Of a DNA stretch of 64,000 bases, positions 8,494-17,005 are shown in pieces (position 1 is the first letter of the stretch; every line of letters begins with the position of its first letter). The notes below the pieces were generated by a model. The model was not told where the DNA came from. It was given only the letters and a program-made list of their open reading frames with translations, and did not search any database. This DNA is from Cellulophaga algicola DSM 14237 (GTDB taxonomy: Bacteria; Bacteroidota; Bacteroidia; Flavobacteriales; Flavobacteriaceae). The DNA lies in contig NC_014934.1 in the NCBI RefSeq assembly GCF_000186265.1, forward strand, positions 2,604,001 to 2,668,000. The letters run 5' to 3'. Made by a program: the position numbers and the translations under genes.

Positions 8494-9762
8494 ATGAAAT
8501 TTGAAAATTCTTTGGAGTTCGCTCAAAAATTAGACCAAATAGATCCGTTAAAAAAATATAGAGATGAATTTCATTTTCCTGAAATTAATGGTAAACCTGT
8601 AATTTATTTTACAGGGAATTCTTTGGGTTTACAACCAAAAAGAACTAAAGCTATTGTAGATGAGGTTATGTCAGATTGGGCTCAGCTTGCTGTAGAGGGG
8701 CATTTTTATGCAGAAAAGCCATGGTGGGACTACCACGAACGCTTGGCGGCGCCATTGGCTAAAGTAGTAGGGGCAAAGACAGCAGAAGTTTCTGTGATGA
8801 ATACGCTTACGGTAAATCTACATTTGTTAATGGTTTCGTTTTATAGACCAACACAAAAAAGGTTTAAAATTATTTGTGAGGAGAAAGCTTTTCCTTCAGA
8901 TCAATATATGTTAGCTAGTCAAGTAAAATTTCATGGATTTGATCCTAAGGATGCTATTGTTGAGGTTAAAAAACGCGATGGAGAACATCATTGGCGAACC
9001 GAAGATGTTATTGCTAAAATTAATGAAGTAGGAGACGAGCTGGCACTAGTATTAATTGGCGGTGTAAATTATTATAATGGTCAGGTTTTTGACATGGAAA
9101 ATATTACCAAAGCAGGTAAAGCTACGGGTGCTTTTGTGGGTTGGGATTTGGCGCACGGAGTGGGTAATATTGAGTTAAAATTAAATGAATGGAATGCTGA
9201 TTTTGCAGCATGGTGTAGTTACAAATACATGAATAGTGGTCCCGGAAACGCTTCTGGAGTTTACATTAATGAAAAACATTTAAACAATCCAGATATTCCA
9301 CGTTTTGAGGGTTGGTGGGGAACCAAAAAAGAAACACGCTTTTTAATGAAGCCGGAATTTGAGCCTATGGAAAATGCAGATGCATGGCAGATAAGTAATG
9401 CGTCAATTTTAGCTGTAGCTCCTTATTTGGCATCATTAACTATGTTTGAAGAAGTAGGGATGCCTGCTTTAATTGAAAAAAGAGATAAAATTGTAGCGTA
9501 CTTAGAATTTATATTACATGAGATTGATGCTGAGGTGGATAGTAGTTTTGAAATAATTACCCCTAAAGATAGAGGTTGTCAATTATCCGTTCTTCTCCAT
9601 GGTCAAGGAAAATCATTATTTGATTACTTAATGAAAAATGGCGTAATTACAGACTGGAGAGAACCTAACGTTATTCGTTTAGCACCAGCACCATTTTACT
9701 GTTCCTACGAAGACATGTATCGTTTTGGTCAGTTATTGAAAAAAGGAATTTTATCTAAATAA
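8494..9762 (+). CDS. kynU: Kynureninase
   Basis: PLP-dependent hydrolase converting kynurenine to anthranilate, or 3-hydroxykynurenine to 3-hydroxyanthranilate, plus alanine. It has 422 residues from ATG 8494, the usual family length. Visible marks are the N-terminal YFTGNSLGLQP, VMNTLTVNLH, the PLP Asp/His region GWDLAHGVGN, and the Schiff-base lysine K244 in WCSYKYMNSGPG. The TTG at 8461 would extend it by 11 residues but lies upstream of a good -7 box. Kmo, the enzyme one step before it, is in the same window at 15130-16470, but no tryptophan dioxygenase or hydroxyanthranilate dioxygenase is present. Confidence 0.95.
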   Translation: MKFENSLEFAQKLDQIDPLKKYRDEFHFPEINGKPVIYFTGNSLGLQPKRTKAIVDEVMSDWAQLAVEGHFYAEKPWWDYHERLAAPLAKVVGAKTAEVSVMNTLTVNLHLLMVSFYRPTQKRFKIICEEKAFPSDQYMLASQVKFHGFDPKDAIVEVKKRDGEHHWRTEDVIAKINEVGDELALVLIGGVNYYNGQVFDMENITKAGKATGAFVGWDLAHGVGNIELKLNEWNADFAAWCSYKYMNSGPGNASGVYINEKHLNNPDIPRFEGWWGTKKETRFLMKPEFEPMENADAWQISNASILAVAPYLASLTMFEEVGMPALIEKRDKIVAYLEFILHEIDAEVDSSFEIITPKDRGCQLSVLLHGQGKSLFDYLMKNGVITDWREPNVIRLAPAPFYCSYEDMYRFGQLLKKGILSK

Positions 9763-9879
9763 AGGGGGGAATAGTATTCTAAGTGGTTATCTATTAAGTA
9801 AAAAAAAGAATTTAGAGTTAAATTTTTTAGAAGATATTTAAGCTTTCTTATTCTTTAAATTAAGACTACTTTTAATGCA

Positions 9880-11031
9880 ATGAAATCACTTAGATTAATT
9901 TTATCTAACCCGCGATACTTTGCTCCAGCATGGTCTTTTGCAACACTAAATATTTTGTTTGGTACATGGGCAACCTATATTCCAGTTATCAAAGAAGCTA
10001 TTGGTTTAGATAAAGCTACTTTGGGTTTTGCTATCTTTTTTTTATCACTTGGTAGTTTTACTATATTTCCATTAGCTTCTAAATTAATTAATAAAATTGG
10101 CGTTGGTAGATCTGTTTGGTATGGTTTGGTATTAATTTGCCTAGCATCAGTTTTGCCTTTTCTAGCCGTAAATTACTATACTCTAATAGCAGGTCTCTTT
10201 TTTTACGGTGCAGCAAATGGTTTTCTTGATATAGCGATGAATACCCTGGTTACAGAAATGGAAAAAGAAGACCATCAGAATTTTATGTCTGCAGCTCATG
10301 GTTTTTTTAGTTTGGGTGGCGTTATAGCAGGGATTGGTAGTTTTTTAATACTGGTACTCGATAATAGAATTTTACACATTTGTAGTACGGCGGTAGTGCT
10401 TTTAATTATAAGTTTTGTTTTACGTAAAAATTACATCCATATCATATCGCCCCCAATTGAAAAAGAGTCTTTTAACATAAAGAATTTTAAACCCTTATTC
10501 ATACTTGGTGTTATCTCCTTTGTGATTATGGGGAGCGAAGGTGCTATTATAGATTGGAGTGGTATTTATTTGCAAGAAGTGAATTTAGCTCCAGAAAAAT
10601 TAATAGGTTTAGGTTTTTTGGCTTTTTCTGCAATGATGACTTTAGGCAGGTTTTTTGCAGATGGTTTAAGTGCAAAGATTGGCTCCGTTAAAATTGTTAT
10701 TTTAGGAACATTGCTTGCTATTGTTGGGTATTCTCTAGTGCTTTTTGGAATGTTATATGTAACTATTCTTGGTTTTGCACTAATAGGCCTGGGCTTCTCG
10801 GCTATAATACCAGAACTCTTTAGAATAGGAGGTAAGGTAAAAGGAGTAGCATCTTCTCAAGGTATTGCTTTTATTGCAGGAACAGGAGTATCAGGGTTTT
10901 TGCTAGGCCCTGTGGTTTTGGGCTTCTTAGCAGAATCCTATTCATTACGGATAAGCTTTATGCTCTTGCTGGTTTGTTCTATAATGGTTTTAGCAGCCTC
11001 TTTTATCTTAAAAAGAAAAAGAGGCGTATAA
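9880..11031 (+). CDS. MFS transporter, YbjJ-like
   Basis: A 383-residue major facilitator with about twelve predicted membrane helices and no large loops. The first helix pair (PAWSFATLNILFGTWATYIP), the LGFAIFFLSLGS segment and the FYGAANGFLDIAMNTLVTEME motif resemble the YbjJ/fucose-permease-like branch. The substrate cannot be stated. A kynurenine-related role is possible because it follows kynU by 117 bases on the same strand, but nothing in the sequence proves it. The 308 bases after it hold no gene. Confidence 0.82.
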   Translation: MKSLRLILSNPRYFAPAWSFATLNILFGTWATYIPVIKEAIGLDKATLGFAIFFLSLGSFTIFPLASKLINKIGVGRSVWYGLVLICLASVLPFLAVNYYTLIAGLFFYGAANGFLDIAMNTLVTEMEKEDHQNFMSAAHGFFSLGGVIAGIGSFLILVLDNRILHICSTAVVLLIISFVLRKNYIHIISPPIEKESFNIKNFKPLFILGVISFVIMGSEGAIIDWSGIYLQEVNLAPEKLIGLGFLAFSAMMTLGRFFADGLSAKIGSVKIVILGTLLAIVGYSLVLFGMLYVTILGFALIGLGFSAIIPELFRIGGKVKGVASSQGIAFIAGTGVSGFLLGPVVLGFLAESYSLRISFMLLLVCSIMVLAASFILKRKRGV

Positions 11032-11339
11032 GTAAGGAGCACTACTATGTTTTTTTTCTGCAAGGCACTGGTAGTTTCAAAATTCAAAAGAAAACTTTCG
11101 CTATAAATTTAATTTTAGTGAAAATTATCTAATTGTAAATAATCCAAAATATTCATAGAACAAGTGTTTTTAATGTCCTTGTTATCAATTATTTATAGGA
11201 TATTTTCTTTTTTGTTTGAGCGGTTTTTAGTCTTGATTTTATTTTTAAAACGTGTAGTTCATCGAAAATATGAGCTGTTCGTCGCTGTTTTTCTCGTTCT
11301 GCTCGTACATAGTCTTGAGTTTTAACCCCAAAACTTATA
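11032..11339. other. Gene-free stretch with GTTC direct repeats before the protease
   Basis: This 308-base AT-rich interval has no credible small gene and no clear terminator for the MFS gene. The last 90 bases contain three similar elements about 20 bases apart (see the next entry), a TTG at 11315-11317, and a TATAAT-like sequence overlapping the protease start region. I read it as the promoter/operator region of the astacin-type gene. Confidence 0.5.
11254..11302 (+). promoter_or_regulatory. Three direct repeats resembling LytTR/AlgR sites
   Basis: GTAGTTCATC at 11254, GCTGTTCGTC at 11274 and CTCGTTCTGC at 11293 share a GTTC core with 20- and 19-base spacing, about two helical turns. The middle copy matches the AlgR-type consensus ACCGTTCGTC at eight of ten positions. 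They lie 38-86 bases before the protease start. A LytTR-family regulator is therefore a plausible ligand, but none is encoded in this window. Confidence 0.4.
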
Positions 11340-12398
11340 ATGAACATGAAAACTAAAAGTGAAAAAATGAAACAAACAAAAAGAATGTACCAAGCAGTTA
11401 TGGCAAGTTTGGTATTTGCATTATGCTTGACTTCTTGTCAAAAAGAAACAGCAACGACAGGAGAAGATCAAGAAGCAGTGATCAATCAAGAAGCAGATTT
11501 TACAACGAAGTATTTTTTAGGTACTGAAGTAAAAGTAAGATTAGAAGATGATGGTACCTATAGTTTAGCGGGTAGTGATTTGCGCTTGTTCGAAAATCAA
11601 CTTTCGGATTCGTCTACTGATTTTAATGAAAACCCAAATCCAGAAGAGGGTCTTACTAATTTAGGTTTAGCGGGTGGCGTTAGAAAATGGACAGGTAGTA
11701 CCGTTGTGTATACCATCCAAGGTTTAAGTGCATCAGTACAATCTGAATTACAGAAATCTTTTGATGAATGGACGAGTAAGACAAATGTTCGTTTTAAACA
11801 ACGTACCAATGAATCTAATTATGTGACCATTTCCTCTTCGGGATCTAATAGTAATTCTGGTGTAGCAACATTAGGTATGAACGGTTCTAATGGATTCATT
11901 CGTTTAGGAACACGTGCTACTGCAGTAGTGATCATCCATGAGATTGGTCATACGCTAGGTTATATTCACGAGCAGAATAGAAGTGATAGAGATAATTACA
12001 TCATTATTAATGAGCAAAATATCCAGAATGATGCTATAGATCAGTTTTACAAAAGCAATTCTGCAACTTTGGTTACAAGTCAGTTTGATATTAATTCTAC
12101 TATGATGTATGGTAGCTATACTTTCTCTAAAAACGGACAACCTACCATTACAGATCTTAACGGTAATGTATTGTCTCAACGTCAAGCAAAAGTTTCTGAC
12201 CTTGATATTTCAGGAACCAATTCTATTTATCCAGCTGTTGATGGTGGCGATCCTGATGTACCTGCAGTAGATTCATGCGATGGTGTTTCGGCTTGGTCTA
12301 GTGCTGGGCGATATGCTGTTGGAGACCGCGTGACGTATGCGGGAGATTTGTATGAAAGAGATTTTACAAGATGGACTTTTATCAAAACTTGTAACTAA
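11340..12398 (+). CDS. Astacin-type (M12A) zinc metalloprotease lipoprotein with CBM5/12-like C-terminus
   Basis: A 352-residue lipoprotein protease. The signal ends in the lipobox LTSC. The catalytic domain has the full astacin signature HEIGHTLGYIHEQNRSDRD at residues 200-218 (zinc ligands H200, H204, H210; catalytic Glu201) and a Met-turn in STMMYGSYTFS. The last ~35 residues (AWSSAGRYAVGDRVTYAGDL...W) look like a CBM5/12 chitin-binding-type module. It resembles flavastacin-like enzymes and probably acts on the outer surface or outside the cell. Starts at 11346 or 11367 are also possible; 11367 gives the most typical signal length. A hairpin terminator follows, and GTTC repeats precede it. 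Confidence 0.9.
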   Translation: MNMKTKSEKMKQTKRMYQAVMASLVFALCLTSCQKETATTGEDQEAVINQEADFTTKYFLGTEVKVRLEDDGTYSLAGSDLRLFENQLSDSSTDFNENPNPEEGLTNLGLAGGVRKWTGSTVVYTIQGLSASVQSELQKSFDEWTSKTNVRFKQRTNESNYVTISSSGSNSNSGVATLGMNGSNGFIRLGTRATAVVIIHEIGHTLGYIHEQNRSDRDNYIIINEQNIQNDAIDQFYKSNSATLVTSQFDINSTMMYGSYTFSKNGQPTITDLNGNVLSQRQAKVSDLDISGTNSIYPAVDGGDPDVPAVDSCDGVSAWSSAGRYAVGDRVTYAGDLYERDFTRWTFIKTCN

Positions 12399-12450
12399 TT
12401 TAAAATGGGGTTAAAGTTTTCTAGGACACAGCTGTGTTTTAAACAGATTA

Positions 12451-12478
12451 AAAAAACCGCTCGAAAGAGCGGTTTTTT
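12451..12478. terminator. Bidirectional terminator
   Basis: A perfect 12-base stem (AAAAAACCGCTC and complement) with a GAAA loop. It separates the plus-strand astacin gene from the convergent minus-strand gene ending at 12500 and has A/T tracts on both sides, so it can serve both. Confidence 0.9.
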
Positions 12479-12499
12479 GTATTCTAAAACTAAGTTATG

Positions 12500-13663
12500 T
12501 TAGTCTTTAACATTGCTTTTTACTTTACGTTTTGTATCATCTTGTGTCATTTTTTTGATAAAAGCCTCCATTTCATCAGTTAGTAAAAGCTGATTCTGTT
12601 CTTTCCAAAAGTCCTTATTGTACTTCATTTTAATTTTGAAAATATCTTTCTGTTCATTCACGTTGCTTTTTACGTCTTCATTCCCAAAACTTTCTTTGGT
12701 GTAAAGAACTATTTCCATTTCAAATTTATGAACCGTCGGATCATCCTTTACTTTCACGTTTAGAGTAGCAGTACGTTTAGCTAAAGTCATGAAGTAACGC
12801 TTAAAAGACGGGTCTTCTTTGAAAAATACAGTTATGTCTTGCTGTACTATTGTGCTGTACTTAGGAGTTTTAAATAACTCTTCAGGGTAAAACGGTTTTA
12901 CAACACTATTAAATGATAAAATAGCATTATCATTAGTATTAATGATGTAATGGCCATAACTTTTGTTTTTCGTATCAGAATTCAAAGAAGTAAATTCAAC
13001 CTTAGTACTCGTGCTATTTTTATAGGGTTTTTCAATGACTTCAAAATCTGGTCCCATTGCATTTGTACGAACAAATTCACTTAAAATGTTAAATAGCGAA
13101 GGAAATTCAAAATAGATGTTATTTTCATCTTTAGTAATACCTATTTGGCGCATATTTTTAACAGCAACACTAAAATCGGTATCCATAAGTGTTAAACCAC
13201 CTCCATATATGGATGTTTTCCGATGTAGATTTCCTTGCATGTCTTGCAATCTAATAATCGCTCCATTTCTTTTTAAGATAGCTCTTAAAAAGAAAGCTTC
13301 AGAATGTGGTTTCAATACATAATTACTAGCTATAGAATCTTTTATTTTTTGATAAATTGTTTTGGCATTAGAAACTACAACTTCGTTCAACTGAAAAACA
13401 CTTCTGTTTAAAAAAATAGTATCTCTTAAATTAGAAATAATAGTAGTGTAGTTGTCATAACCCACTTTGTGAAAATAAATATAATCTGTAGCTGAGGTAA
13501 ACCCATATTTGCCATCCTTATTGGTAGTGGTATGGTCTAATTTATTATAAACACTAACAAATTCAAGGGGCTCATTATTTTCTTTATCGTAGACGACTCC
13601 CTTTTTTTGATGTTGACTAAAACTAAGGGAACTTACGAATAATGCGATATATACGAGCCTCAT
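12500..13663 (-). CDS. Secreted carboxypeptidase-regulatory-like protein, 387 residues
   Basis: A signal peptide (RLVYIALFVSSLSFSQ) precedes a carboxypeptidase-regulatory-like domain: GVVYDKENNEPLEFVSVYN, TTTNKDGKYGF and the closing LNEVVVSNA near residue 98. The ~290 residues after it are beta- and lysine-rich with no catalytic motif that I recognise. It is not a TonB receptor, because there is no plug or barrel. Eleven bases separate it from the upstream lipoprotein gene on the same strand, so the two are probably one operon. It belongs to the same broad fold class as the four paralogs at 0-3.3 kb, but its C-terminal part is unrelated. Function unknown. Confidence 0.8.
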   Translation of the reverse strand: MRLVYIALFVSSLSFSQHQKKGVVYDKENNEPLEFVSVYNKLDHTTTNKDGKYGFTSATDYIYFHKVGYDNYTTIISNLRDTIFLNRSVFQLNEVVVSNAKTIYQKIKDSIASNYVLKPHSEAFFLRAILKRNGAIIRLQDMQGNLHRKTSIYGGGLTLMDTDFSVAVKNMRQIGITKDENNIYFEFPSLFNILSEFVRTNAMGPDFEVIEKPYKNSTSTKVEFTSLNSDTKNKSYGHYIINTNDNAILSFNSVVKPFYPEELFKTPKYSTIVQQDITVFFKEDPSFKRYFMTLAKRTATLNVKVKDDPTVHKFEMEIVLYTKESFGNEDVKSNVNEQKDIFKIKMKYNKDFWKEQNQLLLTDEMEAFIKKMTQDDTKRKVKSNVKD

Positions 13664-13674
13664 GGAAATGGTAT

Positions 13675-14352
13675 TTAATTGATTTGTATCCCAGTAAAAT
13701 TAAGATTGAAGTTCTGTCCTTCCATTTTATGTGATTTTGCAAATTTTATGCCATTTATGGTTTCATAATCTTCCCATGTAGTTGTCATAGAAGGTTCTTC
13801 TTGATTTTCTTTTCTAAAGACCCATTCTTGAAGGATGAAATTAGCTCCAAAATAAAAATCATAAGCATCGCCAGGGGTGTAACCACCTTCGTTCTTATAA
13901 ACTATGGTTAATTTCTGCATTGGCTTTTTGCTGATGGGTGCTTCGCTTTCTACGGTATGTGTAAATTCAAAACTCTTGGCATCCCAAACCAACTGAAAAG
14001 GAGCTAGAAGCCAGTATTTGTCATTTATAAAGCTGGCATCAGTTTTTGTTAGGGTACTATCAAGATTTTTTCTTAGGTAGGTGATGGTAGTATCCGCGGT
14101 TATACTGCTTACTTCATTTATTTTTGGTTTCCAAGTCCAAGTGCGTTCAAAATGTGTAGAATCTTTATCTACATTAAAAGTAAATTTTAATTCATTTACG
14201 TTTTTCCATTCTTCATAGCCATTAGCTTGAGCTATTTTCTCTAAAAGGGTAAGTTCTGGTTGTGGTGGTGTGGGTAGGATTTCTTTTTTATCTGTTTTAC
14301 AACTCACTAAAAGAAGTAAAAGAACTGCTGCAATACCTATAGATTTTTTCAT
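13675..14352 (-). CDS. Lipoprotein, DUF6503-like
   Basis: A 225-residue predicted lipoprotein: MKKSIGIAAVLLLLLVSC with Cys18 as the lipidation site. The mature part begins with LLEKIAQANGYEEWKNVNEL, a pattern I associate with DUF6503 lipoproteins of Bacteroidota, followed by beta strands with many W/F/Y (TFNVDKDSTHFERTWTWKP). The fold may be a lipid- or ligand-binding half barrel, which is inference only. It is first in a two-gene minus-strand unit and divergent from clpP. Confidence 0.72.
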   Translation of the reverse strand: MKKSIGIAAVLLLLLVSCKTDKKEILPTPPQPELTLLEKIAQANGYEEWKNVNELKFTFNVDKDSTHFERTWTWKPKINEVSSITADTTITYLRKNLDSTLTKTDASFINDKYWLLAPFQLVWDAKSFEFTHTVESEAPISKKPMQKLTIVYKNEGGYTPGDAYDFYFGANFILQEWVFRKENQEEPSMTTTWEDYETINGIKFAKSHKMEGQNFNLNFTGIQIN

Positions 14353-14443
14353 TTTTTAAGTTTTTTAACAAAGATAATGGCTTTTGGAGCTACTTATATT
14401 AAATCCTTAGGTTTTAGAGTGTAACAATTAGCGATATTTTGAT

Positions 14444-14451
14444 TAATTTTG
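14444..14451 (+). promoter_or_regulatory. TAnnTTTG -7 box, clpP
   Basis: TAATTTTG 22 bases before the clpP ATG fits the Bacteroidota -7 consensus and gives a leader of about 15 bases. No strong -33 element is visible. Confidence 0.4.
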
Positions 14452-14473
14452 ATATTCAATAAGAAATAAAAAA

Positions 14474-15022
14474 ATGAGTTCAAAAAAAGGAAAAATACAA
14501 GAGGCTATAGACGAAAAAATGTTAGAAGAGCGTAAAGTCTTCCTTTGGGGAATGGTTGATGACGATTCTGCGAAGCATGTAATTGATCGCTTATTGTATC
14601 TCGATATGCAGAACGATAAAGAAATCCAATTATATATTAACAGTCCAGGTGGTTATGTAACTTCTGGTTTTGCAATGTATGATACTATAAAATCACTAAA
14701 AAGTCCGGTTTCAACTATTTGTACTGGTTTGGCGGCATCTATGGGATCTATTTTATTGTCTGTTGGAAAAAAAGGAAGACGTTTTATTCAGCCACATGCT
14801 CAGGTGATGATTCACCAACCGAGTGGTGGAGCTAGAGGTCAGGCTTCTAATATTGAAATTCAGGCAAAAGAGATTATCAAAACTAAAGAACTTAGTGCAC
14901 GTATTTTGGCAGACAACTGTGGTCAAGATTATGACCGCGTAATGAAAGATTTTGATCGTGACTATTGGATGGGAGCAGAAGAGTCTATAGCTTACGGAAT
15001 AGTTGATGGTATTTTAGAATAA
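14474..15022 (+). CDS. clpP: Clp protease proteolytic subunit (ClpP)
   Basis: Serine peptidase of the ClpP family, 182 residues. The catalytic triad is intact: Ser89 (GLAASMGS), His114 (QVMIHQP) and Asp163 (DFDRDYWM). The oligomer-handle region ASNIEIQAKEI is also present. It is shorter at the N-terminus than the E. coli protein and has no propeptide. clpX is not adjacent, although bacterial clpP is often cotranscribed with it; this may therefore be a second, stand-alone ClpP. A terminator follows directly, so the gene is monocistronic. Confidence 0.92.
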   Translation: MSSKKGKIQEAIDEKMLEERKVFLWGMVDDDSAKHVIDRLLYLDMQNDKEIQLYINSPGGYVTSGFAMYDTIKSLKSPVSTICTGLAASMGSILLSVGKKGRRFIQPHAQVMIHQPSGGARGQASNIEIQAKEIIKTKELSARILADNCGQDYDRVMKDFDRDYWMGAEESIAYGIVDGILE

Positions 15023-15046
15023 ATAATGTTTTATACCTATAATCCT

Positions 15047-15082
15047 AAAAATCCTTCGCGAGTAAAAGTGGAGGATTTTTTG
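15047..15082 (+). terminator. Terminator after clpP
   Basis: The inverted repeat AAAAATCCT (15047-15055) / AGGATTTTT (15072-15080) with a 16-base loop and a T run lies 24 bases after the clpP stop. Confidence 0.75.
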
Positions 15083-15129
15083 GTTAATGTTACTTTAGTG
15101 TTTAGGCACTTTTCCAGAATTAGGAATAC

Positions 15130-16470
15130 ATGATACAAACTCAAAAAAAAATAGCCATTATAGGCTCAGGTTTAGTTGGTTCTTTATTGGCAATATATTT
15201 AAAAAAATATGGTCATGATATTACCGTATTTGATCGCAGACCAGATATTCGTAATGTTGAATTTTCAGGCAGATCAATAAACTTAGCGATGAGCAATAGA
15301 GGTTGGAATGCACTACATGAGGTAGGTATCGAAGAAGAAATTAAAAAAATTGCAATCCCTTTAGATAAACGTGCCATGCATGTGGTTGGCCAGCCAGAAT
15401 ATTATCAAAAGTATGGCAAAGAAGGAGAAGCTATTTGGTCTATTTCACGTGGTGTTCTAAACCGTAAAATGATTGATCTTGCAGAGGAAGCTGGGGTTGT
15501 TTTTAAGTTTGAAGAAAAAGTTTGGGATGTAGACCTTCCCGAAGGAAAGCTATTTACCGGAGAAACAGAAAAAGGGGAGTGGCAAGAGTATCAATACGAT
15601 TTAATTTTTGGTTGCGATGGTGCTTTCTCTCGTGTGCGCCATAAAATGCAACGTAGAAGTAGGTTTGATTATTCTCAAGACTTTATTGATGTAGGGTATA
15701 AAGAGTTGACTATTGCGGCTAATGAAGATGGTACGCATAAATTAGATAGGCATTCATTTCATATTTGGCCAAGAGGTAAGTTTATGCTTATTGCTATGCC
15801 AAATCTTGATGGTAGTTTTACGTGTACCTTGTTTATGCCTTTTGAAGGCGAGGTTTCTTTTGAGAACATTAAAACAAATGACGATGCTAAAACCTTTTTT
15901 ACGACCTATTTCCCGAACGTAATGCAGGATTTAGATAATTTAATGCAAGAGTTTTTTAAGAATCCAACGAGTGCTATGGTAACGATGAAATGTTTTCCAT
16001 GGACCTATTGGGACAAAGTAGCCTTAATAGGCGATTCTGCACATGCTATAGTGCCATTCTACGGACAAGGAATGAACGCAGGCTTTGAAGATATTTTTGT
16101 ACTAGATTCTTTGATTAAAGAACACAATGATGATTGGCATGCTATTTTTGAAGCCTATGAAAAAGCACGTAAACCTAATGCAGATGCTATTGCAGAATTG
16201 AGTTATCGTAATTTTATGGAAATGAGTAGTAAAACAGCAGATCCAAAGTTTTTACTACAGAAGAAAATAGAAAAGCATTTTGCAGCTCAATATCCAGATA
16301 AATGGGTTCCTGTATATTCTAGGGTAACTTTTTCTGATAGGCCCTATGCAGAAGCCTTGGCAGAAGGTGATGCTCAGGAAGCAATTATGAAAGAAGTTAT
16401 GAAATTACCGAATATTGAAGAAAAATGGAATAGCCAAGAAGTAGAAAATTTAATTCTTAGTTTATTGTAA
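15130..16470 (+). CDS. kmo: Kynurenine 3-monooxygenase
   Basis: FAD-dependent hydroxylase converting L-kynurenine to 3-hydroxykynurenine with NADPH and O2; 446 residues, normal for the family. The dinucleotide fold is IIGSGLVGSLLAIYLKKYG with acidic end FDRRPD. The GRSINLAMSNRGWNAL segment is typical of kynurenine monooxygenase, the second FAD motif is LIFGCDGAFSRVR, and the third is ALIGDSAHAIVPFYGQGMNA. Together with kynU it would give 3-hydroxyanthranilate, a precursor for quinolinate/NAD. The gene is not adjacent to kynU. It overlaps the convergent DUF4174 gene by 9 bases. Confidence 0.95.
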   Translation: MIQTQKKIAIIGSGLVGSLLAIYLKKYGHDITVFDRRPDIRNVEFSGRSINLAMSNRGWNALHEVGIEEEIKKIAIPLDKRAMHVVGQPEYYQKYGKEGEAIWSISRGVLNRKMIDLAEEAGVVFKFEEKVWDVDLPEGKLFTGETEKGEWQEYQYDLIFGCDGAFSRVRHKMQRRSRFDYSQDFIDVGYKELTIAANEDGTHKLDRHSFHIWPRGKFMLIAMPNLDGSFTCTLFMPFEGEVSFENIKTNDDAKTFFTTYFPNVMQDLDNLMQEFFKNPTSAMVTMKCFPWTYWDKVALIGDSAHAIVPFYGQGMNAGFEDIFVLDSLIKEHNDDWHAIFEAYEKARKPNADAIAELSYRNFMEMSSKTADPKFLLQKKIEKHFAAQYPDKWVPVYSRVTFSDRPYAEALAEGDAQEAIMKEVMKLPNIEEKWNSQEVENLILSLL

Positions 16471-16902
16471 TTTTATTGAACGCGGCGAATTCATTTCACT
16501 TTGCCGCATAGGCATGGAGTCTATTAATGAGATGATAGTTTTTGCAGTTACAATAAAAGGAGTTTTTAATTTTATACCGCCATCTTTGCCTAATAAAATT
16601 AATCCGCTAAAATCCTTGTGGTAGTATGTTTCAAGTCCTTTGAGATTTAGTAGCTGTTTATCGCTATCGTAGCTGCCTTTTGAGGTGATAATGAAATAGA
16701 TGATATCTCTTTCTTGAAAAGCATCATGCAGCCCTTCAAAGACTTTAATTTGTTGCTTAATGTTTTCGCTGTTTAATTCCGTATCTACAAGCAGTAGAAC
16801 TCTATTTTTCCATTTAAAATCTGATATATCTTGAGCCATTGTAATAGGTGAGTAAAAGAAAAAGCAAGTAAGTATCGTTACATATTTAAGTATATGCTTC
16901 AT
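16462..16902 (-). CDS. Secreted DUF4174 protein
   Basis: A 146-residue secreted protein: signal peptide (ILTCFFFYSPITMAQ) followed by a thioredoxin-like DUF4174 domain (WKNRVLLLVDTELNSENIKQ, GLILLGKDGGIKLK and the family-typical end LIDSMPMRQSEM). No CxxC is present. The DUF4174 family has no established function. It overlaps the end of kmo by 9 bases on the opposite strand. The C-terminal NSPRSIKLQ tail lies in the overlap. Confidence 0.8.
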   Translation of the reverse strand: MKHILKYVTILTCFFFYSPITMAQDISDFKWKNRVLLLVDTELNSENIKQQIKVFEGLHDAFQERDIIYFIITSKGSYDSDKQLLNLKGLETYYHKDFSGLILLGKDGGIKLKTPFIVTAKTIISLIDSMPMRQSEMNSPRSIKLQ

Positions 16903-16953
16903 TTCTTTTTTTGCTTTAAATTACGAATTTATTTAATGCAATTGTATAAAACA

Positions 16954-16986
16954 CAAAAACCATCTGCAAAGCAGATGGTTTTTTTA
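16954..16986. terminator. Terminator after the Nif3/coiled-coil operon
   Basis: A 9-base stem ACCATCTGC (16959-16967) / GCAGATGGT (16971-16979), loop AAA, flanked by A and T tracts. It lies 20 bases past the minus-strand stop at 17006. Confidence 0.85.
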
Positions 16987-17005
16987 TGATTAAGGTTTTC
17001 TAAGT

